A stretch of DNA of 64,000 bases from Bacteroidota bacterium (GTDB lineage: Bacteria > Bacteroidota > Bacteroidia > M30B66): assembly GCA_947460255.1 (NCBI GenBank), contig CANHIS010000006.1:1-64000 (forward strand), read 5' to 3'. Shown one piece after another: positions 47,934-57,090 of this stretch. The notes beneath the pieces were generated by a model. It searched no databases and was not told the DNA's origin. It saw only the letters and a list, made by a program, of their open reading frames with translations. Both the position numbers and the translations under genes were made by a program. How positions within the stretch are numbered: position 1 is the stretch's first letter; the number at the start of each line of letters is the position of its first letter.

Positions 47934-48802
47934 TCTATCGCTGGTCCGAGTCCTCCAGTATGTAAATACAAGATTTTTACACCTTTCGCGATCTCATTGT
48001 TTTTCATCAATTCGAACAATCCAGCCATGGCTTTAGCGCCATAAATATTGTCGAGTTGGATGCCAGTGTGCTGCTCAAATTTCTTACGAAATGCTTCAAC
48101 TTCTGGAGCTAATTTTCCATATCCACCAAAGTGATATTCTTCTTCGATCCACAAATTGGGTAAATCTTCTTGGGTGAGATTCAAGCGTCGAGCAATTTCA
48201 TTCCAAAGAAGATTTTTTCCTTTCAACACCTGAAAGCACTTCACTTTCGTAAATGGATCTTTCACTTTTGAAGCAATCGCAGCCGCTGTAGTGCCTGTTC
48301 CTCCGGGCAAAACCAACAATTCGTAAGGTTCCATTTCTTCAACCATTTCTTGCGCACCCTTGAAACCTTTCAAACCCGAACCTCCTTCTGGTACCACCAA
48401 AGCACCGGGAAAACGCTCCTTGATTTGTTCCAAGAATTCCTCCTCTTGCTTTTGGCGATATTCCGAGCGTGACAAAAAATGCAGCATCATGCCGTTGCTT
48501 TCCATCTCTCTCAACCAGGAACTTTTGATTGCAGGTTCTTCTCCTCTAATTAAACCAATTGTGGAGATTCCTTCCTGCTTCCCAACTGCCGAAAGTGCCA
48601 ATAAATGGTTCGAGTAAGCGCCTCCAAACGACAATACCGCTTGGTTTTTCTTGCGGCCTTTCAACCAATACTTGAGCTTAAATGGCTTGTTGCCCGAAAC
48701 CACTCCAGCACCAGTTTTATAGAGTCTGATCGACAGGCTGTAATGTTCAATTTTCCACGGAGTGAGATCCAAAAGATGGTCAGAATATTCGGGTAGTTGC
48801 AT
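47930..48802 (-). CDS. ACC deaminase / D-cysteine desulfhydrase-like PLP enzyme
   Basis: VSGNKPFKLKYWL; LSFGGAYSNHLLALSAVGKQEGI; VLPGGTGTTAAAIAS. Confidence 0.85.
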   Translation of the reverse strand: MQLPEYSDHLLDLTPWKIEHYSLSIRLYKTGAGVVSGNKPFKLKYWLKGRKKNQAVLSFGGAYSNHLLALSAVGKQEGISTIGLIRGEEPAIKSSWLREMESNGMMLHFLSRSEYRQKQEEEFLEQIKERFPGALVVPEGGSGLKGFKGAQEMVEEMEPYELLVLPGGTGTTAAAIASKVKDPFTKVKCFQVLKGKNLLWNEIARRLNLTQEDLPNLWIEEEYHFGGYGKLAPEVEAFRKKFEQHTGIQLDNIYGAKAMAGLFELMKNNEIAKGVKILYLHTGGLGPAID

Positions 48803-48883
48803 GGCGCAAAAGTAATGCGGTTGAACAAGGTTGCTACATGGCTGTTCCTACTTATCACAGAATTTACGAATTTAGCGCGGCAG

Positions 48884-49072
48884 ATGGAACAGGAAGGCTA
48901 TTCAAGGCTATCAAAACTCGACAAGGATGAATACTACTTCACGCCCGAAGGCTATGTGGTATTTACCGAGAAGTATCTGCTGCGAAGAGGCTACTGTTGT
49001 AAGAATGGCTGCCGACATTGCCCGTACGGTTACAACATCCGCACAGGAAAATTTGACAAGAAAACACCATGA
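48884..49072 (+). CDS. DUF5522-like small protein
   Basis: YYFTPEGYVVFTEKYLLRRGYCCKNGCRHCPYGY; start trimmed to MEQEGYS. Confidence 0.8.
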   Translation: MEQEGYSRLSKLDKDEYYFTPEGYVVFTEKYLLRRGYCCKNGCRHCPYGYNIRTGKFDKKTP

Positions 49073-51126
49073 GTAACGCTCTCAGTTTATCAGCATTGGA
49101 AATGTTTCAAGACGACATCCGTTTGGGAATTCCCGACGAACTTCCACCATTGAAGCCATTGGATCCATCGGTGAGCCACGCGCCGCGCCGAAAAGACATC
49201 CTCAACAAAGCCGAAAAGCAACTGGCACTTCGCAATGCCTTGAGGTATTTCCATCCCAAGCATCACAGCCTGCTGGTGAAAGAGTTTCAGCAAGAATTGA
49301 AAGATTACGGTCGAATTTACATGCATCGACTTCGTCCCGATTATGCGATGTATGCTCGTCCTGTGGATCAATATCCTGCCAAGTCGAAGCAAGCAGCGGC
49401 CATCATGCTCATGATCCAAAACAACCTCGATCCTGCCGTTGCACAGCATCCGCATGAGCTTATCACCTACGGTGGAAATGGTGCCGTGTTCCAAAATTGG
49501 GCGCAGTACCGCTTGGTGATGCAGTATCTCAGCGAAATGACCGACGACCAAACTTTGGTAATGTATTCAGGCCATCCGATGGGACTTTTCCCTTCTCATG
49601 CCGATGCGCCACGCGTGGTTGTTACCAACGGGATGATGATTCCAAACTACTCGAAACCAGATGATTGGGAGCGCTTCAATGCCATGGGCGTAACGCAGTA
49701 CGGACAAATGACTGCCGGATCGTACATGTACATTGGTCCGCAAGGAATTGTGCATGGAACTACCATCACAGTGATGAATGCAGCACGGATGTGTTTGCGC
49801 AAGCGTGGTATCCCTCCGGGGAAAGATGACTTCCGTGGAATGTTGTTCGTTACGGCCGGATTGGGCGGTATGAGTGGCGCTCAGCCGAAGGCGGCCAAAG
49901 TTGCTGGAATCGTTAGCATTACTGCCGAAATTAATCCTGCTGCCTCAAGGAAGCGCCATGCACAAGGTTGGGTGGATGAAGTGCATACCGATTTAGACAC
50001 CATCATCGACCGCGCAGAAGAAGCACGTAAAACTGGAAATACCTTATCGCTTGCCTACGAAGGAAACATCATCGACTTGTGGGAAGCATTGGTTCGCCGC
50101 GGAATAAAAGTCGATATTGGTTCTGATCAAACATCCTTGCACAATCCGTTTGCGGGAGGTTATTATCCTGCAGGATTTACCTTGGAAGAATCGAACGCCA
50201 TGATGGCCGATGAGCCAGAACGCTTTCACGAAGAGGTTTACAAAAGCTTGAAACGCCATACAGCAGCAGTAAATAGTTTGTCTGATTCAGGAATGTACTT
50301 CTTCGATTATGGCAACGCATTTTTACTTGAAGCATCACGCTCTGGCGCCGATGTAGTGAAACATTCCACAGGTGCAGAAATGGAATTCCGTTACCCATCT
50401 TACGTGCAAGACATTCTTGGACCATTGTGTTTCGACTACGGATTCGGGCCTTTCCGTTGGGTTTGCTGTTCGGGCGATCCAGCAGATTTAGATACCACAG
50501 ACCGTTTGGCAGCAGAAGTCCTAAAAGAACTTTGGGTTGATGCACCCGACGATATTCGTGGTCAAATTCAAGACAACCTCACTTGGATTTTACACGCCAA
50601 AGAAAACCAGCTCGTTGTAGGCTCTCAAGCACGCATTCTTTATGCTGATGCCCAAGGGCGGATGAAAATTGCAGAACGATTCAACCAAGCAATTGCAAGT
50701 GGAGAACTGAAAGGCACAATTGTTTTGGGAAGAGACCACCACGATGTATCTGGCACGGATTCGCCTTACCGCGAAACATCCAACATTTACGATGGTAGCC
50801 GCTACACAGCGGATATGGCGGTGCAGAATTTCGCAGGCGATGCTTTCCGTGGCGCAACTTGGATTTCACTACACAATGGTGGTGGTGTTGGCTGGGGAGA
50901 GGTAATCAACGGAGGTTTCGGGATGGTAATCGATGGCAGCAGCGACAGCGACCGAAGAATCAAATCGATGTTGCATTGGGACGTAAACAACGGCATTGCT
51001 CGCCGTGCTTGGGCGCGAAACAAGGAAGCAATTATTGCCATTGAACGCGCCATGGAGCAAGAGCCAAAATTGAAGATTACTGTTCCGAATTTAGTGGATG
51101 ATGAATTACTAAATGGGTTGATTTAA
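49069..51126 (+). CDS. hutU: urocanate hydratase
   Basis: YGGNGAVFQNWAQYRLVMQYLSEMTDDQTLVMYSGHPMGLFPSH; TAGLGGMSGAQPKA; GRDHHDVSGTDSPYRETSN. Confidence 0.98.
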   Translation: MSNALSLSALEMFQDDIRLGIPDELPPLKPLDPSVSHAPRRKDILNKAEKQLALRNALRYFHPKHHSLLVKEFQQELKDYGRIYMHRLRPDYAMYARPVDQYPAKSKQAAAIMLMIQNNLDPAVAQHPHELITYGGNGAVFQNWAQYRLVMQYLSEMTDDQTLVMYSGHPMGLFPSHADAPRVVVTNGMMIPNYSKPDDWERFNAMGVTQYGQMTAGSYMYIGPQGIVHGTTITVMNAARMCLRKRGIPPGKDDFRGMLFVTAGLGGMSGAQPKAAKVAGIVSITAEINPAASRKRHAQGWVDEVHTDLDTIIDRAEEARKTGNTLSLAYEGNIIDLWEALVRRGIKVDIGSDQTSLHNPFAGGYYPAGFTLEESNAMMADEPERFHEEVYKSLKRHTAAVNSLSDSGMYFFDYGNAFLLEASRSGADVVKHSTGAEMEFRYPSYVQDILGPLCFDYGFGPFRWVCCSGDPADLDTTDRLAAEVLKELWVDAPDDIRGQIQDNLTWILHAKENQLVVGSQARILYADAQGRMKIAERFNQAIASGELKGTIVLGRDHHDVSGTDSPYRETSNIYDGSRYTADMAVQNFAGDAFRGATWISLHNGGGVGWGEVINGGFGMVIDGSSDSDRRIKSMLHWDVNNGIARRAWARNKEAIIAIERAMEQEPKLKITVPNLVDDELLNGLI

Positions 51127-51186
51127 GAGATTGATTTTCCCTGAGAAATCCATTTGTTGATGACCCTTTGTTGGGATTTGAACAAT

Positions 51187-51357
51187 TTACTTTCTACCCA
51201 TCAAATACTTGCCGTGTTTTCGCGATTGGTCGCTGAGCAAGGCTTGGTAGAAGTAAATTCCAGAGGCTAAAGACACATTTAGCACTTGTTCTCCCACCAC
51301 AAGGGCATAATTTCCAATTAAGCGGCCGCTGGCAAGAGCTACAAAGGACTCTCGTGG
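51187..51357 (-). pseudogene. remnant of a gene encoding a T9SS type A C-terminal sorting domain
   Basis: Minus-strand open stretch PRESFVALASGRLIGNYALVVGEQVLNVSLASGIYFYQALLSDQSRKHGKYLMGRK* preceded by in-frame TGA. Confidence 0.7.
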
Positions 51358-51423
51358 TCACAAGCAATCATCGTGAAATGTACGTTTCCTCAAAAGTCGC
51401 ACTATGGAAAACCTTGCGACAAA

Positions 51424-52389
51424 CTAAATCTGACTTCCCGAATTAATCAATACATTGCTTTGCGCATCCATACGGGCATAACTGAAGCCCGGTTGAACGC
51501 AAAATGCTCCATGCTCTCCAGCGGTGTTGAGGGCGATAAATCCTACTTGAATCTCGTTGATGCGGTGCTTCTGGCGCTTGTAAACCCTTGCCACTGCTTC
51601 TTTGCAAGCCTCTTCGGGTGTACGGCCCTGTCGCATGAGTTCAACCACCAAATGACAGCCAGCGATGCGAATCACTTCTTCGCCATGACCTGTTGCTGTT
51701 GCTGCTCCAACTTCTCCATCCACATACAATCCAGCGCCAATTATGGGAGAATCTCCCACTCTTCCGTGCATCTTAAACGCCATACCCGATGTTGTGCAGG
51801 CACCCGACAATCGGCCTTGTGCATCCAACGCAATCATGCCGATCGTATCGTGGTTTTCGATATTCACCTTGGGCTTGTATTCCGATTTCTTCAACCACTC
51901 TTTCCACTCAGCTTCCGATTCAGGTGTGAGTAAATTCGTTTTTTCAAAGCCCTGACTCAGCGCAAATTGTAATGCACCATCGCCAACAAACATCACATGC
52001 GGCGATTTTTCCATCACTGCACGGGCTACAGAAATGGGATGCATAATATTTTCCAATGCTGCTACCGAACCAATGCGCAATTGGTCGTCCATGATACAGG
52101 CATCCAAAGTCACAATCCCATCGCGATCGGGTCTACCACCATAACCAACCGAACGCTCTGTTGGATCTGCTTCCACCAACTTTACACCAGCTTCAACCGC
52201 ATCGAGTGCGTAACCACCTTTTCCCAAAATCTTCCATGCTTCTTCGTTTGCCTTCAACCCAAAGTTCCAAGTGGACAAAACGATTGGTCCTTTCTTGGTT
52301 TCAGATTGAGCAAGCAAACCCGAAGGCAAACCTGCTGCTGTAACACTAAGTGCTGAAAACTTCAAAAATTGTCGTCGGTTCGTGGCCAT
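51424..52389 (-). CDS. N(4)-(beta-N-acetylglucosaminyl)-L-asparaginase (glycosylasparaginase)
   Basis: Tat-like N-terminus NRRQFLKFSALSVTAAGLPSG; HDTIGMIALDAQGRLSGACTTSGMAFKMHGRVGDSPIIGAGLYVD. Confidence 0.93.
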   Translation of the reverse strand: MATNRRQFLKFSALSVTAAGLPSGLLAQSETKKGPIVLSTWNFGLKANEEAWKILGKGGYALDAVEAGVKLVEADPTERSVGYGGRPDRDGIVTLDACIMDDQLRIGSVAALENIMHPISVARAVMEKSPHVMFVGDGALQFALSQGFEKTNLLTPESEAEWKEWLKKSEYKPKVNIENHDTIGMIALDAQGRLSGACTTSGMAFKMHGRVGDSPIIGAGLYVDGEVGAATATGHGEEVIRIAGCHLVVELMRQGRTPEEACKEAVARVYKRQKHRINEIQVGFIALNTAGEHGAFCVQPGFSYARMDAQSNVLINSGSQI

Positions 52390-54674
52390 TACTTCACATA
52401 TATTTCGTCGAACATCATCCAGGAAGATTCGCCAGCTCCGGCTTTCCCATCTGGGATTTTGCCGGGATTCTTGGCTTCGATGCGTACATAACGAGCGTTC
52501 TTTCCGATGAATTTAAAATGAACCTTACGAAGAGTCGACTTCGGTGATAGTTGAGTTGCTACAGCTTGGTAATTCAAACCATCCTCCGAAACGGAAATCT
52601 TCCATGCACTAGGTTCGTAAATCCAATTCATGTGATCGACCAATTGTCCGATCGACACTTCCGAGATGCTCATTTTTGCACCTAAATCCACTGTCATTTC
52701 AACATCGTCGCCACTCCAGCCTAACCATTCGCTGTTGATTCTCGGTAAGGTTGCCGAAACGCCGTCGGTGAGTGTTCCAGATCCACTGCCAGGGTAATGT
52801 TTCGATGGCTGTGTTTTTAACGTGACTGCTTTCGCCGTTGCACGGCTCATAAACAAAGGCAAAAAGCCCACAACCGTTTTCGTTTCATCACCGGCAATCC
52901 AGGCTTCGATAGTCATTCTTTCCTGAGGCACTTGTTGGATGGAAATTGGAATCTCGCCCTTCCCTTCTTGGGCAGGCAAAAGGATCGACATGTCGGCTTG
53001 TAAAATTCTATAGTTCAGTTGTTTGTCGGGCGATGGAGGATCGAGTTTCATCCGCAATTCTCCGTTTTTCGAGAAGGTGGTGATTTGAGGACGGCGGAAA
53101 CTCACGCTGTAGTTGAACCCTTTATTTTCATAGGTTTCTTCCAAGCTTTCTATCCGCCTGAAAAAATCTGCATAATCTCGTTTTTCTGGATAGCTCCAAA
53201 GTACTTCCGCCATGGCTGCCATCCGCGGTAGCGCCATATACTCAACGTGTTCTTTGTTTGGGATATATTCAGTCCACACATTTGCCTGAGCACCAAGAAT
53301 ATACTTCCGTTCTTCAGCATTCAAATCTGCAGGAATTGGATCATATTGATACACTTTTTCGAGCGGAGTAAATCCGCCGATGGCGACCGTTTCTTGCCGA
53401 GGATTTCCCTGATAATGGTCGAAATAGCAATGAGATCCGGGCGTCATCACCACGGGATGTTTTAACCGTGCAGCTTCGATGCCGCCTTCTGTTCCTCGCC
53501 AGCTCATCACAGCAGCATTAGGCGCTAAACCTCCTTCCAAGATCTCGTCCCATCCTATGATTTGGCGGCCTTTTGCATTCAGGTATTTCTCCATGCGCTG
53601 AATGAAATAACTCTGCAACTCATGCTCATCCTTTAGCTTTTCGTCTTGGATGCGTTTCTGACAATTCTTGCAGGTTTTCCAGCGTGTTTTAGGGCATTCG
53701 TCGCCGCCAATGTGAATGAATTTTCCAGGAAAAAGTGTGCATACTTCATCGAGCACTTTTTCTAGAAATTGAAAGGTTTCTTCCTTCGGACAAAACACAT
53801 CATCAAAAACGCCCCATTTTCCGGGCACGGTGAATGGTCCGCCATTGCAAGAAAACTCAGGATAGGCGGTAAGTGCAGCCATGGCATGACCAGGCATTTC
53901 GATTTCTGGAACGATGGTGATTTTGCGCAGTGTGGCATATTGAACAACTTCACGGATTTCCGCTTGCGTGTAGAAACCACCGTATCGCAAAGAATCATAA
54001 CGATGTTCGCTGTAATGCCCAACCATCGAAGAATTTCGCCATCCACCGATTTCGGTGAGCTTAGGGAATTGTTTGATTTCGATGCGCCAACCTTGGTCGT
54101 CGGTCAAGTGCCAATGAAACACATTCATTTTGTGGAGCGCGATCATGTCGATGTAGCGCTTGATGAATTCGATCGGGAAGAAATGCCGCGAAACGTCGAG
54201 GTGCATCCCGCGCCAAGCGAACCGAGGGAAATCACCACGGATTAAAGTTTCTTGGACGACTAATCTTTTATCGCCACGCAATGTGCACAATTGGAGCAGC
54301 GACTGGATGCCATAAAAAATCCCAGTTTTAGATGTGGCTGAAATGAACACTTCGTTTTCGCTGGTCCTCAATGAATACCAGCCTTCTGGAAGCAAAGTGT
54401 CGGGATTAAAAAGTTGTAAAACGATCGGGATCGACAAAGAATCAGATCGAAATACTTCACTAGGATTTTGTTTCGCTCTTTCTCTTAAAGAAGCCCGCAA
54501 ATAATCAATCTCAAAGGAAAGATTTTCGGGTGTTGTTGTGCGTATTTTGGAAGCCGTAATGTCGAAAAACATGCTGCCATATGTAACGTTAACCGGTTGT
54601 GGCACGATGGCAGATTGCCCATGAAGCACTACCGACAAAAAACTGCCTACAATCAGTAAAACGAATTTGATCAT
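52389..54674 (-). CDS. GH20 beta-N-acetylhexosaminidase
   Basis: FAWRGMHLDVSRHFFPIEFIKRYIDMIALHKMNVFHWHLTDDQGWRIEIKQFPKL; FIHIGGDECPKTRW. Confidence 0.96.
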   Translation of the reverse strand: MIKFVLLIVGSFLSVVLHGQSAIVPQPVNVTYGSMFFDITASKIRTTTPENLSFEIDYLRASLRERAKQNPSEVFRSDSLSIPIVLQLFNPDTLLPEGWYSLRTSENEVFISATSKTGIFYGIQSLLQLCTLRGDKRLVVQETLIRGDFPRFAWRGMHLDVSRHFFPIEFIKRYIDMIALHKMNVFHWHLTDDQGWRIEIKQFPKLTEIGGWRNSSMVGHYSEHRYDSLRYGGFYTQAEIREVVQYATLRKITIVPEIEMPGHAMAALTAYPEFSCNGGPFTVPGKWGVFDDVFCPKEETFQFLEKVLDEVCTLFPGKFIHIGGDECPKTRWKTCKNCQKRIQDEKLKDEHELQSYFIQRMEKYLNAKGRQIIGWDEILEGGLAPNAAVMSWRGTEGGIEAARLKHPVVMTPGSHCYFDHYQGNPRQETVAIGGFTPLEKVYQYDPIPADLNAEERKYILGAQANVWTEYIPNKEHVEYMALPRMAAMAEVLWSYPEKRDYADFFRRIESLEETYENKGFNYSVSFRRPQITTFSKNGELRMKLDPPSPDKQLNYRILQADMSILLPAQEGKGEIPISIQQVPQERMTIEAWIAGDETKTVVGFLPLFMSRATAKAVTLKTQPSKHYPGSGSGTLTDGVSATLPRINSEWLGWSGDDVEMTVDLGAKMSISEVSIGQLVDHMNWIYEPSAWKISVSEDGLNYQAVATQLSPKSTLRKVHFKFIGKNARYVRIEAKNPGKIPDGKAGAGESSWMMFDEIYVK

Positions 54675-55612
54675 TCTTTGAATGCTTCTCTGTAAATAAG
54701 CGATGCCGAACCGAGCAATGCTGCATCGCTTTCGTGAAGTTCAGAAATTTTAATCTTGATTTTTCCGCGGTAAATATTTAGCAAATTGGCTTCGAAAGCT
54801 TCTCTAACTGGGTTTAGCAGTAGATCTCCAGCTTTCACAAGGCCACCAAAAAGGATGATCATTTCCGGACTTGTAATGGCTGCGAAATTCGACAAAGCAT
54901 AACCCAACATTTCACCTGTAAATCGGTAAGCCTCTTGCGCTTCTGGTTCTCCTTCGAGTGCTCTACGGGTAATTTCTTTGGAATCGACAGTTTCAGCTGC
55001 ATCTGGCTTCAATTCATGGTAGGTACGCACAATTCCAGTAGCGGAGCAATAGGTTTCGAGGCAACCGTGGCGACCACATCCGCAGAGCCGGCCATTTCTT
55101 TCCACGAGCACATGACCGAGTTCACCGGCAAATCCATCATGGCCATAAATCATTTCTCCGTTTGCCACGATGCCGCTTCCTAAACCTGTTCCTAGCGTAA
55201 TGACAAGGAAGTTTCTTGATCCGCGGGCAGCGCCAAACATTTGCTCACCTAGCGCGGCAGCTTTTGCATCGTTTGTAATCTTTGCATGAGTGCCGAGCGC
55301 ATCAGAGAACATTTTCTCCAATGGCACCAAACCTTTCCATGAAAGATTGGGTGCGTATTCAACCATTCCGGTGTATGGATTGGCATTGGGCGCACCGATT
55401 CCGGCTCCAAGCAAGCGAATGCCTGGATATTGTTTTTGTAACGACTGAAGTTGTTGTTTTAAATCGGCGCTAACAGCGTGTACAAGTTCATCGGCTTCAG
55501 CAAATTGCCTAGTTCCAAGAGTTCCTTTACTGAGCACTTTACCTTCTCTGCTAACCAGTCCGAATGAGGTATTTGTGCCTCCAATATCTATTCCCGCAAC
55601 GGCTTCGTTCAT
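54671..55612 (-). CDS. ROK-family sugar kinase
   Basis: AGIDIGGTNTSFGLVSREG; ITLGTGLGSGIVANGE; CGCGRHGCLETYCSATG. Confidence 0.92.
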   Translation of the reverse strand: MNEAVAGIDIGGTNTSFGLVSREGKVLSKGTLGTRQFAEADELVHAVSADLKQQLQSLQKQYPGIRLLGAGIGAPNANPYTGMVEYAPNLSWKGLVPLEKMFSDALGTHAKITNDAKAAALGEQMFGAARGSRNFLVITLGTGLGSGIVANGEMIYGHDGFAGELGHVLVERNGRLCGCGRHGCLETYCSATGIVRTYHELKPDAAETVDSKEITRRALEGEPEAQEAYRFTGEMLGYALSNFAAITSPEMIILFGGLVKAGDLLLNPVREAFEANLLNIYRGKIKIKISELHESDAALLGSASLIYREAFKE

Positions 55613-55730
55613 GAATACTTTACAATTGTTGGTCTTCGAAGCTTAAAGAAAATAAATAGCAGCGTCGAATGAGTGCGACAAGGTAAGAAAAACGAAAAAT
55701 GAAACGATATACCTTATTGTAATTTATACA

Positions 55731-56843
55731 CTAAAAGGCATCATTGATTCGGATATAGAAGCCAGTGCCGCCTTCATTGTTAAAGGCAAAATCGACTCTG
55801 GCAAATATGGCTTCTTTTTTATTGAGCAAAATTCTCAAGCCGCCGCCGCCGGTAAACTTAATGGTTGAAAGCTTAAAGAGATCAATTTCAGGCGCAACTT
55901 CACCCGCTGAGAAAAAGGCTGATGCATGAATGAATTTGTAAATCGGCTGTCGCCACTCCACTTGAGCTGCGAGGTAATTCTTGTCGCGGAATCGCCCTTC
56001 GAAATAGCCACGCATCAAAAATGCACTTCCCAACCTTGGCAATTCACGAAAGGGTAAATCGCCATTGCTGAAATTCCCAAAGGCCTGAAAAGCCAGCACT
56101 TGAAACGGCTTTTTGATCGGCAAATAATACCTAAAATCGGCTTGCCATTCAGTGAAACGGTGCGTCCCTCCGGCAAATTTGTCAAATCCAGCCCAATATA
56201 AATCAGCATACCAACCTTTTTGTGGTGAAAATGGATTGTCGCGAAAATCCGCTTGAATGTTGGGTCCAAGTCCGGCAATTACTGAGCCAGTGCCGCCTTC
56301 AACAGTGGTTATATCGCCTAAAGCAGAAAATTGGTAATCGGTCCACGACAATTCAAAGATATTTGAATATCTAAATTGCGCACCAGCAAACCAGTTTCCT
56401 TTGATTTTCCGGAGCAATTTCGCCTGCAGATAAAGGCGTTGGTAGCTGAGATCTGATTTCCCAATTGCAGCTGTTTGCGGCCCAATTCCCCAATAATGAT
56501 CAGTAAAATTCAAATAACCTGCTCTTCCGCGAAAAATGTATTTCTCGTTTGGCGTAAAAACATTCCAAATAGGTTCTAAAATAAATTGCCGTTTAGTGGT
56601 GTAAGCGATTTGGAGATAAATATTGGATGATCTTGTGAGCGTATCTTTGCCTGCTTTAAAGAAATAGTTACCTGCGAAACCTATTTTCAATCCAGTTTCA
56701 GGACTGTTTTGAATGATTGGATTACCGATAAAACGAAGATTTTTCCCAAAGATATTTTCAGGATCGTACCACTTTTTCTTTTCCTGTGCTTGGGCACTGA
56801 AAAAAATGAGGCAAAAAAGAAAAAAGGTCGAAAGTTGTTTCAT
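55731..56843 (-). CDS. BamA/TamA-like outer-membrane protein
   Basis: Signal peptide; DFRDNPFSPQKGWYADLYWAGF; terminal barrel strand FYIRINDAF. Confidence 0.75.
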   Translation of the reverse strand: MKQLSTFFLFCLIFFSAQAQEKKKWYDPENIFGKNLRFIGNPIIQNSPETGLKIGFAGNYFFKAGKDTLTRSSNIYLQIAYTTKRQFILEPIWNVFTPNEKYIFRGRAGYLNFTDHYWGIGPQTAAIGKSDLSYQRLYLQAKLLRKIKGNWFAGAQFRYSNIFELSWTDYQFSALGDITTVEGGTGSVIAGLGPNIQADFRDNPFSPQKGWYADLYWAGFDKFAGGTHRFTEWQADFRYYLPIKKPFQVLAFQAFGNFSNGDLPFRELPRLGSAFLMRGYFEGRFRDKNYLAAQVEWRQPIYKFIHASAFFSAGEVAPEIDLFKLSTIKFTGGGGLRILLNKKEAIFARVDFAFNNEGGTGFYIRINDAF

Positions 56844-56969
56844 TCGATTATCGGCGCTGAAAGATAATACGTGAACGTCAAAATTGTTCGACCGCCCGAA
56901 TAATCATGCCCAATGCTGGGATGTTTGAATAAGTCAGTTAATTCGCTACTTTTGCAGCCCCAAATAACT

Positions 56970-57059
56970 GGAGACTTGTCCGAGTGGTTGAAGGAGCAAG
57001 CCTGGAAAGTTTGTATACGGGTAACTGTATCGAGGGTTCGAATCCCTCAGTCTCCGCCA
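56970..57059 (+). tRNA. tRNA-Ser(GGA)
   Basis: GGAGACT...CAAGC CTGGAAA GTTTG, long variable arm, GAGGGTTCGAATCCCTC, AGTCTCCG + encoded CCA. Confidence 0.96.
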
Positions 57060-57063
57060 GATA

Positions 57064-57090
57064 AAGCCTGCTTCGCGCAGGTTTTTTCAT
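57064..57090 (+). terminator. putative terminator after tRNA-Ser
   Basis: CCTGC-ttcgc-GCAGG followed by TTTTTT. Confidence 0.75.

Noticed and set aside
49090-51060. Several minus-strand ORFs inside hutU
   Set aside because: Shadow ORFs opposite a well-supported conserved enzyme.
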